This document shows, piece by piece, positions 39,132 to 48,900 of a DNA stretch of 64,000 bases (position 1 is the stretch's first letter; each line of letters starts with the position of its first letter). Source of the DNA: Protonemura montana. Taxonomy: Eukaryota; Arthropoda; Insecta; Plecoptera; Nemouridae. A program made the translations under genes and the position numbers. The notes under the pieces were generated by a model. The model made no database searches. It was not told the DNA's origin and worked only from the letters and a program-made list of their open reading frames with translations. The stretch covers positions 23,735,021-23,799,020 of the forward strand of contig OX387602.1 in assembly GCA_947568835.1 (NCBI GenBank), read 5' to 3'.

Positions 39132-39449
39132 TCAATTGTTGAGGTGTGAGTATACGTAAGCGTAAAACGCAGTCATTACGGATGGTTCGCTTGCTATTTT
39201 TCGGAGGTGGCGTAAGAGATGTGGAGCCGATGCTAGCTTTTTCATGACCAGGTCGATGTGGCTTGCCCAATTCAGTGTGTCATTTATTACAATGCCCAGG
39301 AATTTTGTGTCAGTGGAAGTCTGTAGGTTTTTGCCCCTTAGTTTGATTAGGAGACAGCTTTCATTGACGGCTTGCGGCAGATGAAAATGGAGACATTGCG
39401 ACTTATTTGCGTTGACGACAAGTTTGGCGTTGTCACACCAGCTGGTCAT
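39132..39449 (-). mobile_element. LINE reverse-transcriptase fragment
   Basis: The 105-residue minus-strand frame contains SWCDNAKLVVNANKSQCLHF, TDTKFLGIVINDTLNW and HLLRHLRKIA, typical of the C-terminal half of a non-LTR retrotransposon reverse transcriptase. It is cut off upstream and stops just after YSHLNN, where related proteins continue, so it is truncated and inactive. It lies inside the 36.45-41.5 kb inverted-repeat segment. Confidence 0.85.
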
Positions 39450-39589
39450 GAGGCATTAATAAAAACGACTCGAAATATCGATATCAATCGTTGAGGTTAG
39501 TAATTTTTTTGAAATCGAGTTTATTTTCTCATCCGTTTATTACTAGATAATATTAAATTTATGACATTTAACTCAAGTTAAAGCCAAAT

Positions 39590-39850
39590 CATGTTTCGTT
39601 TTCTTCATTCTCCTTTTCATGCTCCTTTTCATTCACAAACTTGTTTCATACTTCCTTATCTAGCCAGATTTCTTTCTCTTCTACTTCATTCCATTTCCCA
39701 CCTCTTGCTTGCACTTTATGTATCCATCTTTCTCTTGGTCTTCCCCTTCTCACATATTCCAAGCTTAAAATATTTTTCGGTCATCTTTTTTCCTCCATTC
39801 TCATCATTTTTCCAAACAATTTTAATCTTTCTTTCCCAATTTTAAAACAT
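39590..39850 (-). mobile_element. degraded LINE reverse-transcriptase C-terminal tail
   Basis: The minus strand encodes RLKLFGKMMRMEEKR, a stop, then VRRGRPRERWIHKVQ and WNEVEEKEIWLDKE. This matches the conserved post-RT tail of many LINE proteins (WFGHVxRM..., GRPRxRWxD). Stops show it is decayed. It may be from a different element than 39132-39449, because that one retains the earlier RT part downstream in the same orientation. The plus-strand pyrimidine-rich ORFs here are its shadows. Confidence 0.7.
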
Positions 39851-41034
39851 AAGCTCTCTATATTTATTCGACTTGAACACATGAAAACTCCTGACGGTCA
39901 GAATCACCTGCAAAACCCTACACGATGTAATAAAAAAATGTCAGAAATGTCATTGTGCAATCTGGTAAATGAGTTTTTAATCTTTAATATGCGTGAATGA
40001 TGGAGAGATTATGATGATTAATGAAGTCTTGCGTAAAAAAAACACATTTTATTATATGGTTTTTGAGTGGTGAGAAAATCAACTAATTTTCCCGATGTTT
40101 CGAGGGTTAAATTAGCGGCAACTTTTCTTCGATAGCAAACGAACCAAAAATATATTTAAAAAATCCTTTTCTAGGCACCCTTAATGCAACTTACTAAAAT
40201 TATCTAACCCAATAACTTAACAAACTAATATATGAGTCATTCCATGTATCATTCCAACAGCAAAAAACCTGACCATTGTATTTATAAAAAAATATTTGCT
40301 TGTACATACTGTGGGCCTCGGACAGAATTAAACAATTATTCAATGGAAAGTCACAATGTACCCTGCGTCGACGTTATTATGCCTATTGCCTACCCCAAAA
40401 TACCCTAGAGCCACGGCATTAGTTAAGATGCTGGCATCTTCGTCGAGTTTGTGTTGTGGGGGGGGGGGGTTAGGTCGTCATGCTCAACATAGCAATGCAA
40501 TGTGAACCTGTCAGCTGCCAGCCTTTATACTCCATCGGATTACTCCTCAAGGAATCTGTACTCTAGACCATGCTCTAGACCCATGTCCGTTGCACGGCGT
40601 TTCCCCGACGAAATCTCTCGGAAATAAAGAGAAATATTAAAACATAACACTAAAGTGAAAGATTATCAGTTGAAAAAGGCACAACAAAATAAAATAGCCA
40701 GGCATCATATAAGGGAGTTTAAAAGGTGTAGTCAATTTCACGCTTTGAAAGATTCCCCGAGAGAAAACGTATAGAAATCTACAGAAAGAAAACCAACAGT
40801 GGAAATCGATGAAAAGGTCGAGTGACGCCAGGCTGATCATGTAAGTTAGCATGAGACAAATCAGTGTTTCTCAACGAGTCAATGGAACGCTGAAGAAAAT
40901 TAACCTTGGAGGGTTCATAAGAATACCGACTGATTCCATTTCCTATGTAGCTCAGCCACAAGGTAGACATGACGGTGCAATCCGGACAGCCAGTCGCTGC
41001 ATGTGACAATTCGAGGAGGGCTCATACGCAACAT

Positions 41035-41500
41035 AGTTAAAATTAATATAATTAAACATTCGAAATTAAAGTACGAGAATTTGCAGTTTTTTAGCATCTG
41101 CATGCCTGAAAAACATTTGGTCTGTGATAGCAGCCGTGGACGCCATTGCTGTTATCACCTCGATCCACTTCGAAAACCGGTCAGCCAATGGGAGCCGAGC
41201 TTCAGTAGTTCGAGACCACGAGGCGGGGTCGATCGAGCACGTGTTGTGACGTCACTTGAACAGCGATGCAGCAGTATCAGGCGATACTCTTTTGTCGGCT
41301 ACTCGCCTGGTACGAAGAGACAAATTTTCGCCTCGTTTTAGACGATTATTTCAGTTGAAACTTGTCATGGTTGGATTAACCGTACGTATAGGCAGTCCCG
41401 TGGCACTCACGCGTACCACGAGTTGCTTCAAAGTTTTCACAGGCACACTAAATTTCCTAACAACGTCATTCGTTCCCAGATTAATTTTCAGTTCATTTTT
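41035..41500 (+). repeat. right arm of ~450 bp long inverted repeat
   Basis: Reverse-complement partner of 36450-36905, with the highest identity in 41250-41485 and more differences toward 41050-41240. Together the arms bracket about 5.05 kb that includes a 5S-derived SINE, two EF-hand exons and LINE remnants. Confidence 0.85.
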
Positions 41501-42194
41501 ACAACTTTATAAACTGCCTTATTTTTTTTCCTAAAATAAACTAAAAGAAACTGCATTGTTAATAAATTCAAGAGACCACGAGGAGACTCGAGGACCCACA
41601 ACCCCCCCGCAGCTGGGGAAAACGTTGGCGCGTGCCGCACTCGCGCTGGTCGACAACCCCTTGCGGCTGACGTAGCTCTCGACTAGTTGATGATTGCCAA
41701 AATAACGTAAATTTAAAATTTGCACAGTAATAATAATAATAATGATACATCTTTTTATTTCATAACTGGTTACACATTTATAAAATTGGCAAGTAATTTT
41801 ACATACTCTAAAACATTTTACATATTTTGAAAATCATATGAAATCATTTCACATTTACATCATACAAACATACATAAAGTCATTTTAAATTAATTAAATC
41901 AAATCTTTTTGATAATCGTAAACAGAGTGGAAAGAATGTGCCATTAGGAATTGTTTTAGCACGATTGTTTGTCATTCTGTGACAAGGTGATAAAACATCT
42001 TTACTCCATTTAAGATTGGTCCTTTTGTAAAAAATTGAGTTGCCAACTCATACCATTTGGTATTACCTCTCCAGGTGCGATTGTAAGTGCTACATTATTG
42101 ATTTGCGTCGACGATTTTAATCGAAAGTCAATTGTTAGACCTAAGAATATGGCTTCATAGAAGCTGTTGATGTCTGAATCATGCATTCTCCTAG
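41501..42194. other. AT-rich intergenic sequence, no gene seen
   Basis: This stretch includes an (AAT)n-like run near 41,730-41,745 and no recognisable coding region on either strand. Confidence 0.5.
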
Positions 42195-42291
42195 ATTGCT
42201 GTCAACGGCTGCTGGAGACCTGCTCTTGTGAAAGACCAACAACTGAGAGTCCACGAGTTTCATTCAACAAAGCTTGTCATGTCTACTGAAG
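42195..42291 (+). other. exon-like sequence of unknown identity
   Basis: It is bounded by an acceptor (TCCTAG) and a strong donor (GAAG|GTGAGC) and is open throughout in one frame (97 bases, phase 1 end). The peptide is not recognised. It could be an exon of an unrecognised gene, a 5' UTR exon, or chance. Confidence 0.2.
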
Positions 42292-42628
42292 GTGAGCAAT
42301 TCAGAGCAGTGCTAGTAATCAATATTTAAAAAATGGTCACTATTTTTTACCTCAGTTAAATAAAGATTTCTAATTGACAACTCATTCTAGACAAAGATTG
42401 TTTAAATTTTAATGAAACGTTAGACAGTTCGACCTTAATTTAATAAACACATATTTCTGTATTACCTATAAGAGTGCCTTTGTGTACACAGCCTATAAGA
42501 GTGCATACCAAGTATCACGATGTAATCCTCGTGATTACTCTCATTTCACCACCACCTCCATGCAATCATAGATTGCATTCTTGATGAGCCTGTACACAGG
42601 CCTGCAAGGACTTGCAAGGACTTGCAAT

Positions 42629-42900
42629 TCTGACTGTTATAAGTACACAGAATTCTTAGCTCCCCGTTCTCATTGTTATAAGTACACAGAACTCCTAGAT
42701 TCCGTTCTGATTGTTATAAGTACACAGGACCTTAACTTCTCGTTCTGGGTGTTATAAGTACACAGAACTATTCCTCCCCGTTCTGATTGTTATTAGTACA
42801 CAGAACTCTGAGCTCCCCGTTAACTTCTCTTGCTGATTGTTATAAGTACATAGCACGCTTAAAATCCCGTTCTGATTGTTATAAGTACACAGAACCTTCA
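42629..42900 (+). repeat. tandem repeat, ~38-39 bp unit, seven copies
   Basis: Seven units share the core TGTTATAAGTACACAGAAC followed by a more variable half ending CCCCGTTCT. The fifth unit is longer by about 11 bases. A related GTACACAG stretch lies upstream near 42482-42487 and 42589-42595. Noncoding minisatellite. Confidence 0.9.
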
Positions 42901-43602
42901 ATTTGCCAATTTCCCAACAAGTCTAGTTAACTCCGCTTTCCAACTAAAGTCTGATTTTAAACTGAGCAAGTGCGACGCTGCAAGAATCCATTCCCCTGGT
43001 GAGTTATTTTATAATGTTATATACTTGTAAAATCTCAGGTATAAATTCAGTTATTGTCTGTAACCACTTTTATTCATCTCTTCATTTATTTACTACAGTG
43101 TCATTTACTACACTTGTCATCGGTTACAATTTTGCATCACCTATGTTTCTAAATAAAATCTATTTATAAATTCCACGTAACATTTGTAATTCACTGTAAA
43201 AATCGGGATACCGCCCGTCGAACCCTCGTATTGCTTTCCTCCGAACTTTCGGTTTTCATTGAAATATCAAAAGGGAAAACCCATGATACAAGTATGTTTA
43301 ATCCAGCTTTCAGCCAGTTTTAACCGGACGATGAGCATGCCGTGACACTTGCAAAATGATTTTTTTTTAAATGAACCCGATATAAGGCCAGCAACACATT
43401 TTTTTATCTCTAATTTTGTTACATTTTCCCTCCTAGGATAGGTTAGTTTCATCATCACCCATGTATTCACCGACGCCATTAGACTAGTGCCATATGGACT
43501 GTTGTCAAAAAAGTGCTGTGTTAAATCCCAATAATCAAGCAACCATAGCTGCAACCTGCTAGCTTGCCAGTCTGGCACAGTTGGCTATCCTGACATGCCT
43601 TA

Positions 43603-43788
43603 ATGTTTCCCTCATTTCGCAGGTTGGCGTTCCTTCTCCTCTTGGCCGTTAAAGTCAACCCGCTGCACCCAACGGAAGGAGAACTCGACTGGGGAAAGAT
43701 CGATCCGTTTTCCGCCACTCGGGGAGAAAAGCAAGGTTTTTATTTTATCACCGTGATCGATTCTCGGCATCGGAAAAAACACACATAG
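43603..43788 (+). CDS. possible small secreted peptide or signal-peptide exon
   Basis: The 61-residue frame starts MFPSFRRLAFLLLLAVKVNP, which looks like a signal peptide (basic start, LAFLLLLAV core), followed by an acidic segment (TEGELDWGKIDPFSATRGEK). Base composition is GC-rich compared with the flanks, as in real exons of this window. There is also an acceptor-like TTTCGCAG at 43615-43622, so the coding part could begin there. I do not recognise the protein and no conserved domain is visible. It could be chance. Confidence 0.25.
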   Translation: MFPSFRRLAFLLLLAVKVNPLHPTEGELDWGKIDPFSATRGEKQGFYFITVIDSRHRKKHT

Positions 43789-44518
43789 TTATATATGACA
43801 ATATAAGAATCGTTAGGAATTAAACAACTGCAGGATGAGAAGTCCCAGTGACTGGGACAGATATCTCGGGAAACTGACAGCTGTTCTTTAGCTTCCTCCA
43901 ATCAAACGCACTGGTCAACTGGAATGTAAAACTTATTTTATTTTGTTTGTTGGACGTAGCTACCCAATAGCTTCCAGGGTGGTCTGAAATCCGTTTTGTG
44001 TTCTGCTTTAAACTTGAGATGGTTGTTGGTGTTAAATCGTGTCTTGGATTCAGAGAAGAACTTTCGCACCGGTTTCGAGAAAACTCTTTTCAACTGGGTT
44101 TTTGAATGCTAATTGCAAAGAACAACTAATTTTCCAAACATTTACTAACAGTAATTGTTGGGGTAACTATTTAAGTAAAAGTAATTGTTTATATTTTTGT
44201 GGTTCTTTTTGTTATCAGAGAAATGTCAGGACTGCTTTCACTCTTGATAAAGTAACAGTCATAAGTTGCAAAAATTTGGGAAAATTAGTTGCTCTTCACT
44301 TGGCATTCAAAAAACTTAGTCGAAAGTAGTGTTTTTCAAATGCGACTTTGTTGCTGCTTGTGATAGTGAAATGTACTGCCATGACTAACAATAAAAACAA
44401 AAATTTGCTTACACAGTTTTTTGTTCCAAAAAACGCTTACCCCATTTCCTGTCCGCAAAAAAAAAAAAAAGTCCCTAGCCGCTTCCAAAACCGCGCAGTA
44501 GGCTGGATTCGAACCCAT

Positions 44519-45135
44519 AGATGTGATTTCTTTATATCTTGTTTTATTTACTTCCTGCAAAAGGTACATGAAAGTGGAACGGAGGATAAACGGGGCCGGG
44601 TTCGTATCCCGCTTGGTGCACTATTTTTAACTAAGAATCAATCACCTACCAAGATTGTTAAAGTATTGTCATGCATCTCTCGCCGGTCTTCGTAGTGTCC
44701 ATTCGGCGGCGAGTGAAGATCGCTCTCGTGCTCAGCGCCAGGGTGCAGAGGGTCGCTGGTTCGAAGCAGGTAGGTCACATGTGTGTAAAACTGCTGGATA
44801 TGTATTAATCTTTACAGATAAAACTAACATCTCTTCTCGATGGTGTACCGTGATCCCCGCCAGCTGCTATTCAAGTATATGTTATTTCCTCTGGTATAGC
44901 AACACGTCTCAGTGGCCGTGAGGTACGGCCACTTCTTCATGGGGACATTGTTTAAATGTCTCGAGTTGGAATCCTGCCCGATCCTCATTTTGTTCTTCAT
45001 CAAGTGGCGACTGGCATTCATTGAATGCTGCAAATATTGCATCGCTCGTTCATCCATCGAAACTCTCAAAGTATTTTTGACTCTTTTCATTATTACACTC
45101 TAGTCGTCTTCTGCTATTCATGTATCTCTTTGTTC
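44519..45135 (+). repeat. ~620 bp dispersed repeat, copy 1 (inverted partner at 48895-49541)
   Basis: It begins AGATGTGATTTCTTTATATC, passes CACCTACCAAGATTGTTAAAG, CTCGCCGGTCTTCGTAG, GCTGGTTCGAAGC (box B-like) and TTCTTCATCAAGTGGCGACTGGC, and ends near CTAGTCGTCTTCTGC. All these blocks recur in order on the opposite strand at 48895-49541. It contains two tRNA-like modules, so it looks like a composite SINE or short transposon. Confidence 0.8.
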
Positions 45136-45156
45136 CATCGATAACCATCTCGTCTC

Positions 45157-45240
45157 GATGGCCGGTTGGAAAAGTCGCTCTTCGAAAGAGCATTTCGGAT
45201 GTGACCGCATTCGAGTCCTGTCCGCTCCGCTTTTTGTTCT
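45157..45240 (+). repeat. tRNA-derived SINE-like module (serine-tRNA-like)
   Basis: CGATGGCCGGTTGGAAAAG resembles a class II tRNA 5' half with box A, and GCATTCGAGTCCTGTCCG resembles the box B arm. The acceptor ends do not pair well, so it is not a functional tRNA gene. Confidence 0.5.
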
Positions 45241-45364
45241 TCACGACATAGCTTGCACATTCTTTGATAGTGCTTGGCAGAGGCGATGTAGTGTGAAGCG
45301 ATCTCCATGCTGCCGGGGTCGGAGAAGAAGGCAAAAAAAAAAAAAAAACGACAAACCAGCAACT

Positions 45365-45530
45365 GGGTGTGGCTCGCGTCCCTGCAGAGGGCGCTATCAG
45401 CTGACACTTTCACGCTAGATCGCGGCAACTGATGGTAGCCCGTATCTTTGGAGTGGACGATTGCCCCTGCATTACTTGGTGCGGGGGTCAGGTCCAGTTC
45501 TTGCTCGCTGCGTAAGTCGGTCATAGTCGG
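45365..45530 (-). repeat. dispersed repeat, copy 1 (partner at 47440-47595)
   Basis: On the minus strand it reads CCACTCCAAAGATACGGGCT, CATCAGTTGCCGCGATCTAG and CGAGCCACACCCAGTTGCTG. The plus-strand copy at 47440-47595 shares these blocks with substitutions. Family unknown. Confidence 0.6.
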
Positions 45531-45698
45531 TCATAATATCTTGAATTTCTTAAATGATGGTTCACTGAAACGCAAAGAAGAATGCGACTCCGAACCGTAG
45601 TATACATTGAGTGCCGTCAGTGACATGTGCCTATAGTCAACCCGGTAAACAGGGATATCAGATATGAAACTAAAATATATTCAGTTTACCACAGCAAG

Positions 45699-45786
45699 GG
45701 TGACCGTCTGCGTAGCACAATGGACATGTCGTTACTTCGGAACCAACAAGCTTCATTGTGACCTGGTTCGATCCCGCTCACCGACA
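45699..45786 (+). repeat. tRNA-derived SINE-like module
   Basis: It starts GGTGACCGTCTGCGTAGCAC with a good box A, and ends CTGGTTCGATCCCGCTCACC with a good box B. The outer seven bases pair at about six positions, but the T-arm stem is broken. It is most likely a tRNA-derived SINE head and not a tRNA gene. Confidence 0.5.
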
Positions 45787-45885
45787 GGATATTTTTTCTA
45801 TTGGAATACGACATTCAAATTATTCACATATGGTAGCTGCAGTCTGAAGAAATTATATACCATAAAAATGCCTAGAAAACTAGAT

Positions 45886-45972
45886 GCCCACGTGGTCGTG
45901 CGGTTTAAGGCACTACCTCCTGTGAATACTGCTGAAATTGCCGGAGTCCCGGGTTCGAATCCCGTCAGCACA
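45886..45972 (+). repeat. tRNA-derived SINE-like module with perfect box B
   Basis: GCCCACGTGGTCGTGCGG gives a box A and CCGGGTTCGAATCCCG a perfect T-arm, spaced as in a class II (long variable arm) tRNA. The acceptor stem does not pair, so a SINE head or tRNA pseudogene is favoured. Confidence 0.55.
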
Positions 45973-46029
45973 ACCACTGTAGTGGCACACATCTTATTTT
46001 TTTTTTGAGCGCACAGTGTAGATACCACG

Positions 46030-46296
46030 AAAATTGCGGAGCGCGACTGGCGCTTCGCGCCAGTCGCGCTCCGCAATTTTGTAGCGCTCGCGCGCGCTTC
46101 GCGCGCGCGAGCGCGCACAGGCGGGCGTCCAAGCGCGCGGAGCGCGCTTGGACGCCCACCGTTCCGCCCGTGCACCTAAGCGCGCGAAGCGCGCTTAGGT
46201 GCACGGGCGCACCGGCACGCTGCTGGGCCCTGGCGCGGAGCGCCAGGGCCCAGCAGCGTGCGTGAGCGACTGGCGCGGAGCGCCAGTCGCTCACGC
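46030..46296. repeat. array of six perfect GC-rich hairpins
   Basis: Six back-to-back perfect inverted repeats: 46030-46080 (23 bp stem, loop CTTCG), 46084-46114 (13 bp, CTTCG), 46123-46157 (16 bp, GGA), 46165-46209 (21 bp, GAA), 46215-46261 (about 23 bp, GGA) and 46260-46296 (17 bp, GGA). All share the centre GCGC-G[G/A]A-GCGC (first two in complement), while stems differ in sequence; the first and last share GCGACTGGCG. No mismatches in any stem, so each arm is recent or actively corrected. Not coding: both strands give arginine/alanine-rich shadow ORFs. I do not recognise the family. Confidence 0.95.
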
Positions 46297-46305
46297 ACCC
46301 GGGCT

Positions 46306-46580
46306 CCTACGTCTAACATCAAGTATGTAGGAACGATAATGAGTGTTAAGCATCATCAGCGCCACCTGTTGGCAGGATTTTGTACTATAGTCTGGACTTG
46401 TAATAATTGAAGACATTTGCCAAGTCTGATTTTACTAATCGGAAAATAACTATGAAAATACAACAGGAAAATATCAACATATTTGTCCAAAGTGTAGTAC
46501 AAAATCCTGTCAACAGGTAGCGCTGATGATGCGTAACACTCATTATAATCGTTCCTATACGCTTGATGCTAGACCTAAGG
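46306..46580. mobile_element. MITE-like element with ~80 bp terminal inverted repeats
   Basis: The left end (GTCTAACATCAAGTATGTAG through GGCAGGATTTTGTACTATA) and the right end (TAGTACAAAATCCTGTCAAC through GCTTGATGCTAGACCTAAG) are inverted copies with about ten differences and a few gaps. The ~100 bp interior is AT-rich and non-coding. It is a short non-autonomous DNA transposon or foldback element, abutting the hairpin array. Target-site duplications are not clear. Confidence 0.75.
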
Positions 46581-46863
46581 GCCAGCGCCAGAATATGGCA
46601 CCGTCGTCCTGGGTGTCCAAGTGGTGTTATACGACAGTCTGTTCATACATAGTGAATGTTCCAGGATGAGTAAACTGTACAAGACTTCGAACGTATTTTT
46701 TATTTTGTACGATCATGGGCAATACTGAAGCTGATGTTTATAATGTTTCGTCGAAATATCTTTTATTGAAAATTATGGAGGCAGTGTTTGAGATTTTTTC
46801 CGGATTTTTTGACGGAGTTGTCACAGTTGAACAGTTTTTGTATCCCAAAAAAACGTAACATGG

Positions 46864-46942
46864 AGAGCGGGTATTGTGGTCGAGCGGATTATGTGGGTAC
46901 ATCAGGTATTAAACGTCCTGCGTTCGATCCTCGTTGCCTACA
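46864..46942 (+). repeat. tRNA-derived SINE-like module
   Basis: TATTGTGGTCGAGCGGATTA (box A region) and CCTGCGTTCGATCCTCGTTG (box B region) are spaced as in a tRNA. The stems are imperfect, so a SINE fragment is favoured. Confidence 0.5.
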
Positions 46943-47439
46943 TCTTTTTTTATTCACACCAATCATCCTCCAGGGCAAGAAAAAAATTTTCAAATTATGT
47001 TTTAGTTCCTAGCCTGGCTACCAGGGGGTGAAAGCATCGACGAAACAATATTGGCCATGGTGGGGAACGCTAAATAAAGAGATGGCTACTGTTACTAAAA
47101 GAAAATATAACTCAAGTACGAAAAATTATATAAAGTAAATAAAAAGAAGTAGGAAAGGGGGGAAAAATTCATATATATACAAATTATTCGGAATTATAAA
47201 TATATATGATATAAATGTGCGACATATATAGAGAAATTAACAAACATCATCAGAAGCAATAAAACGAAGACAACGTACACTAATTAACCGAACATCATTA
47301 AAACCACCAACATTACCAACAACACTAACAACATTACCATCAGCACCACCACCACCACCACATCATCCATGCGCTAATAGAGAAAGAAGGCTTCGCCTCT
47401 ACACAATGTGTAAATGCCGGACCGGACCCCAACACCAAG

Positions 47440-47595
47440 CAGTGCTGAGGCACGCGGCCACTCCAAAAAATGGGCTTTCACCAGTTGCCACGATCTAACG
47501 CGAAAATGCAAGCCTTGAAGTCCGACTGGAGGAACGCCAGTCGAACCCCGTTGCTCGCACTCAGGTCCCCTGGTCAACCATACCAAAACAAGTAT
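47440..47595 (+). repeat. dispersed repeat, copy 2 (partner at 45365-45530)
   Basis: It shares the CCACTCCAAA, CACCAGTTGCCACGATCTAA and CCCGTTGCTCG blocks with the minus strand of 45365-45530. A polymorphic-looking CACCACCACC run precedes it at 47345-47362. Confidence 0.55.
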
Positions 47596-47764
47596 CACCG
47601 AACCAGCAGTCGAGTTAAAGCACAAAGTGATCGCAAACGCAATCTGTTGGATATCAAATGTACTTGATCAATTAAAATGTCGATAAATCACGGCCATCGG
47701 TCGGTAACCCGGGTACCCACCTTGCTGAGCTGCCAACCTTGAAGCTATAAAATAACGGAATCGT

Positions 47765-48030
47765 GCCCATAATAGCCCATCGTGTTCGGGGGTGCAAACT
47801 ACCCCATAGACCACAGTATGGGCGAATCTTCAAAAATCAAGAATAAACGTAAGAAACGTCCATTGATTTTTCAATATTTTTTGAGTGGAAATTGAAGTGA
47901 CTGCACACCCAACGCCTGGACTGTAAACACGATGTCAGTGCACACGTGTAAGATGAGTGGCCTACCCATCAGGATTCACACATAAATATTACTGCTAGAA
48001 GTGATTTATTTACATCTTGTTTTATTGACT
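47765..48030 (+). repeat. outer arm of nested inverted repeat (partner 49510-49880)
   Basis: The blocks CATCGTGTTCGGGG, GACCACAGTATGGGCGAATC, TTTTTCAATATTTTTTGAG and CCTACCCATCAGGATTCACA recur in reverse complement at 49510-49880. The two arms lie 1.5 kb apart and could be the ends of one composite element. Confidence 0.7.
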
Positions 48031-48049
48031 TGCATGTTGATAACAAATC

Positions 48050-48300
48050 AGTAACAGCATATGTGTCCTCGCAGCGCAGTGGGATGGTTGTGAGTTCCAA
48101 TGTGTGGGGTCCGCAATTCGCTTCCCGGCACCTCCTACTTTTGTCTTTCAAAGCCCTTCACCTGGAACATGAATCAAGTGAAGGGATGGGGAGAGATGAT
48201 CCGAAATATAACTTTCATGATTTTTTTTTACCAAGTCTAAAATCAAGTGTTTATATACGACTTCCACCAACCTGTTGCCATCAGGGCAGCGTGGCTCAAT
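48050..48300 (+). repeat. inner arm of nested inverted repeat (partner 48490-48775)
   Basis: It contains GGGATGGTTGTGAGTTCC, GCTTCCCGGCACC, TCAAGTGAAGGGATGGGGAG and GGGCAGCGTGGCTCAATG. All recur inverted across a ~190 bp spacer that holds the AGTGTCGGACTGG repeat. The GCAGCGTGGCTCAATG end is tRNA-like. Confidence 0.75.
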
Positions 48301-48393
48301 GATAACAAGCACTGGCTATTTGCAACATTAAGACAACATAATCAAATGACTATAAATTAAAAAAACTTTTAAAAAACTTCCTTCTTGAAAATT

Positions 48394-48468
48394 GGGGCCC
48401 CAGGGGCCCCGGCCGGCTGGAGGCCCCGGCGGCATTTGCCGCCTGGCTGCCCTGGCCAGTCCGACACT
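48394..48468 (-). repeat. dispersed AGTGTCGGACTGGCC repeat, second copy
   Basis: Reverse-complement match to 34839-34909, with the same GCGGCAAATGC block and GC palindromes. It sits exactly in the spacer of the inner palindrome. Confidence 0.7.
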
Positions 48469-48489
48469 ACCCACAACGACTATTCCTGT

Positions 48490-48775
48490 CCCAGCTTCGA
48501 AGCTAGCACGTTACCATTGAGCCACGCTGCCCTGATGACAACTGGTAAGTGGAAGTCGTATATATATATATGCATTCGTTTTTGGACTTAGTAAAAAAAA
48601 AATCTTCAAAATTATACTTCAGATCATCTCTCCCCATCCCTTCACTTGAACTATGTTCCATGTGGAGGGCTCCACATGTAAAATTGAAGGGCGCCGGGAA
48701 GCGGACTGTGGACCCCACGCGTTTAACTTCCCGACCATCCCACTGTGTTATGGGGACTATACGTAGTACAATGTG
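48490..48775 (-). repeat. inner arm of nested inverted repeat (partner 48050-48300)
   Basis: Reverse-complement partner of 48050-48300, with differences in the length of the A/T runs and in the segment near 48655-48680. Confidence 0.75.
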
Positions 48776-48827
48776 TCTCTCAGAACCAAGTCCTGTTGCT
48801 ACTTTCTGAAGAACAAAAATCGAAACT

Positions 48828-48900
48828 GGTCGGATTCGAACCCATGATCGTCCGGAGAGACTTTGAGAGAAGCGACTTCTCAAATCGGCCACCATGACCA
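48828..48900 (-). repeat. tRNA-derived SINE-like module (serine-tRNA-like)
   Basis: The minus strand reads GTCATGGTGGCCGATTTGAG and then CATGGGTTCGAATCCGACC, matching the box A and box B of a serine-type tRNA with a long variable arm. The acceptor stem is degraded. Confidence 0.55.

Noticed and set aside
39591-40000. Leu/Phe/Ser-rich plus-strand ORFs that look like membrane proteins
   Set aside because: They are antisense to a degraded LINE reverse-transcriptase tail and lie in pyrimidine-rich sequence.
45965-46294. Arg/Ala-rich ORFs on both strands
   Set aside because: Products of the palindromic GC hairpin array, which is necessarily open on both strands.
45699-46942. Functional tRNA genes at 45699, 45886 and 46864
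   Set aside because: Box A and box B are good but acceptor or T-arm stems do not pair fully and there is no clear terminator; tRNA-derived SINE heads fit better.
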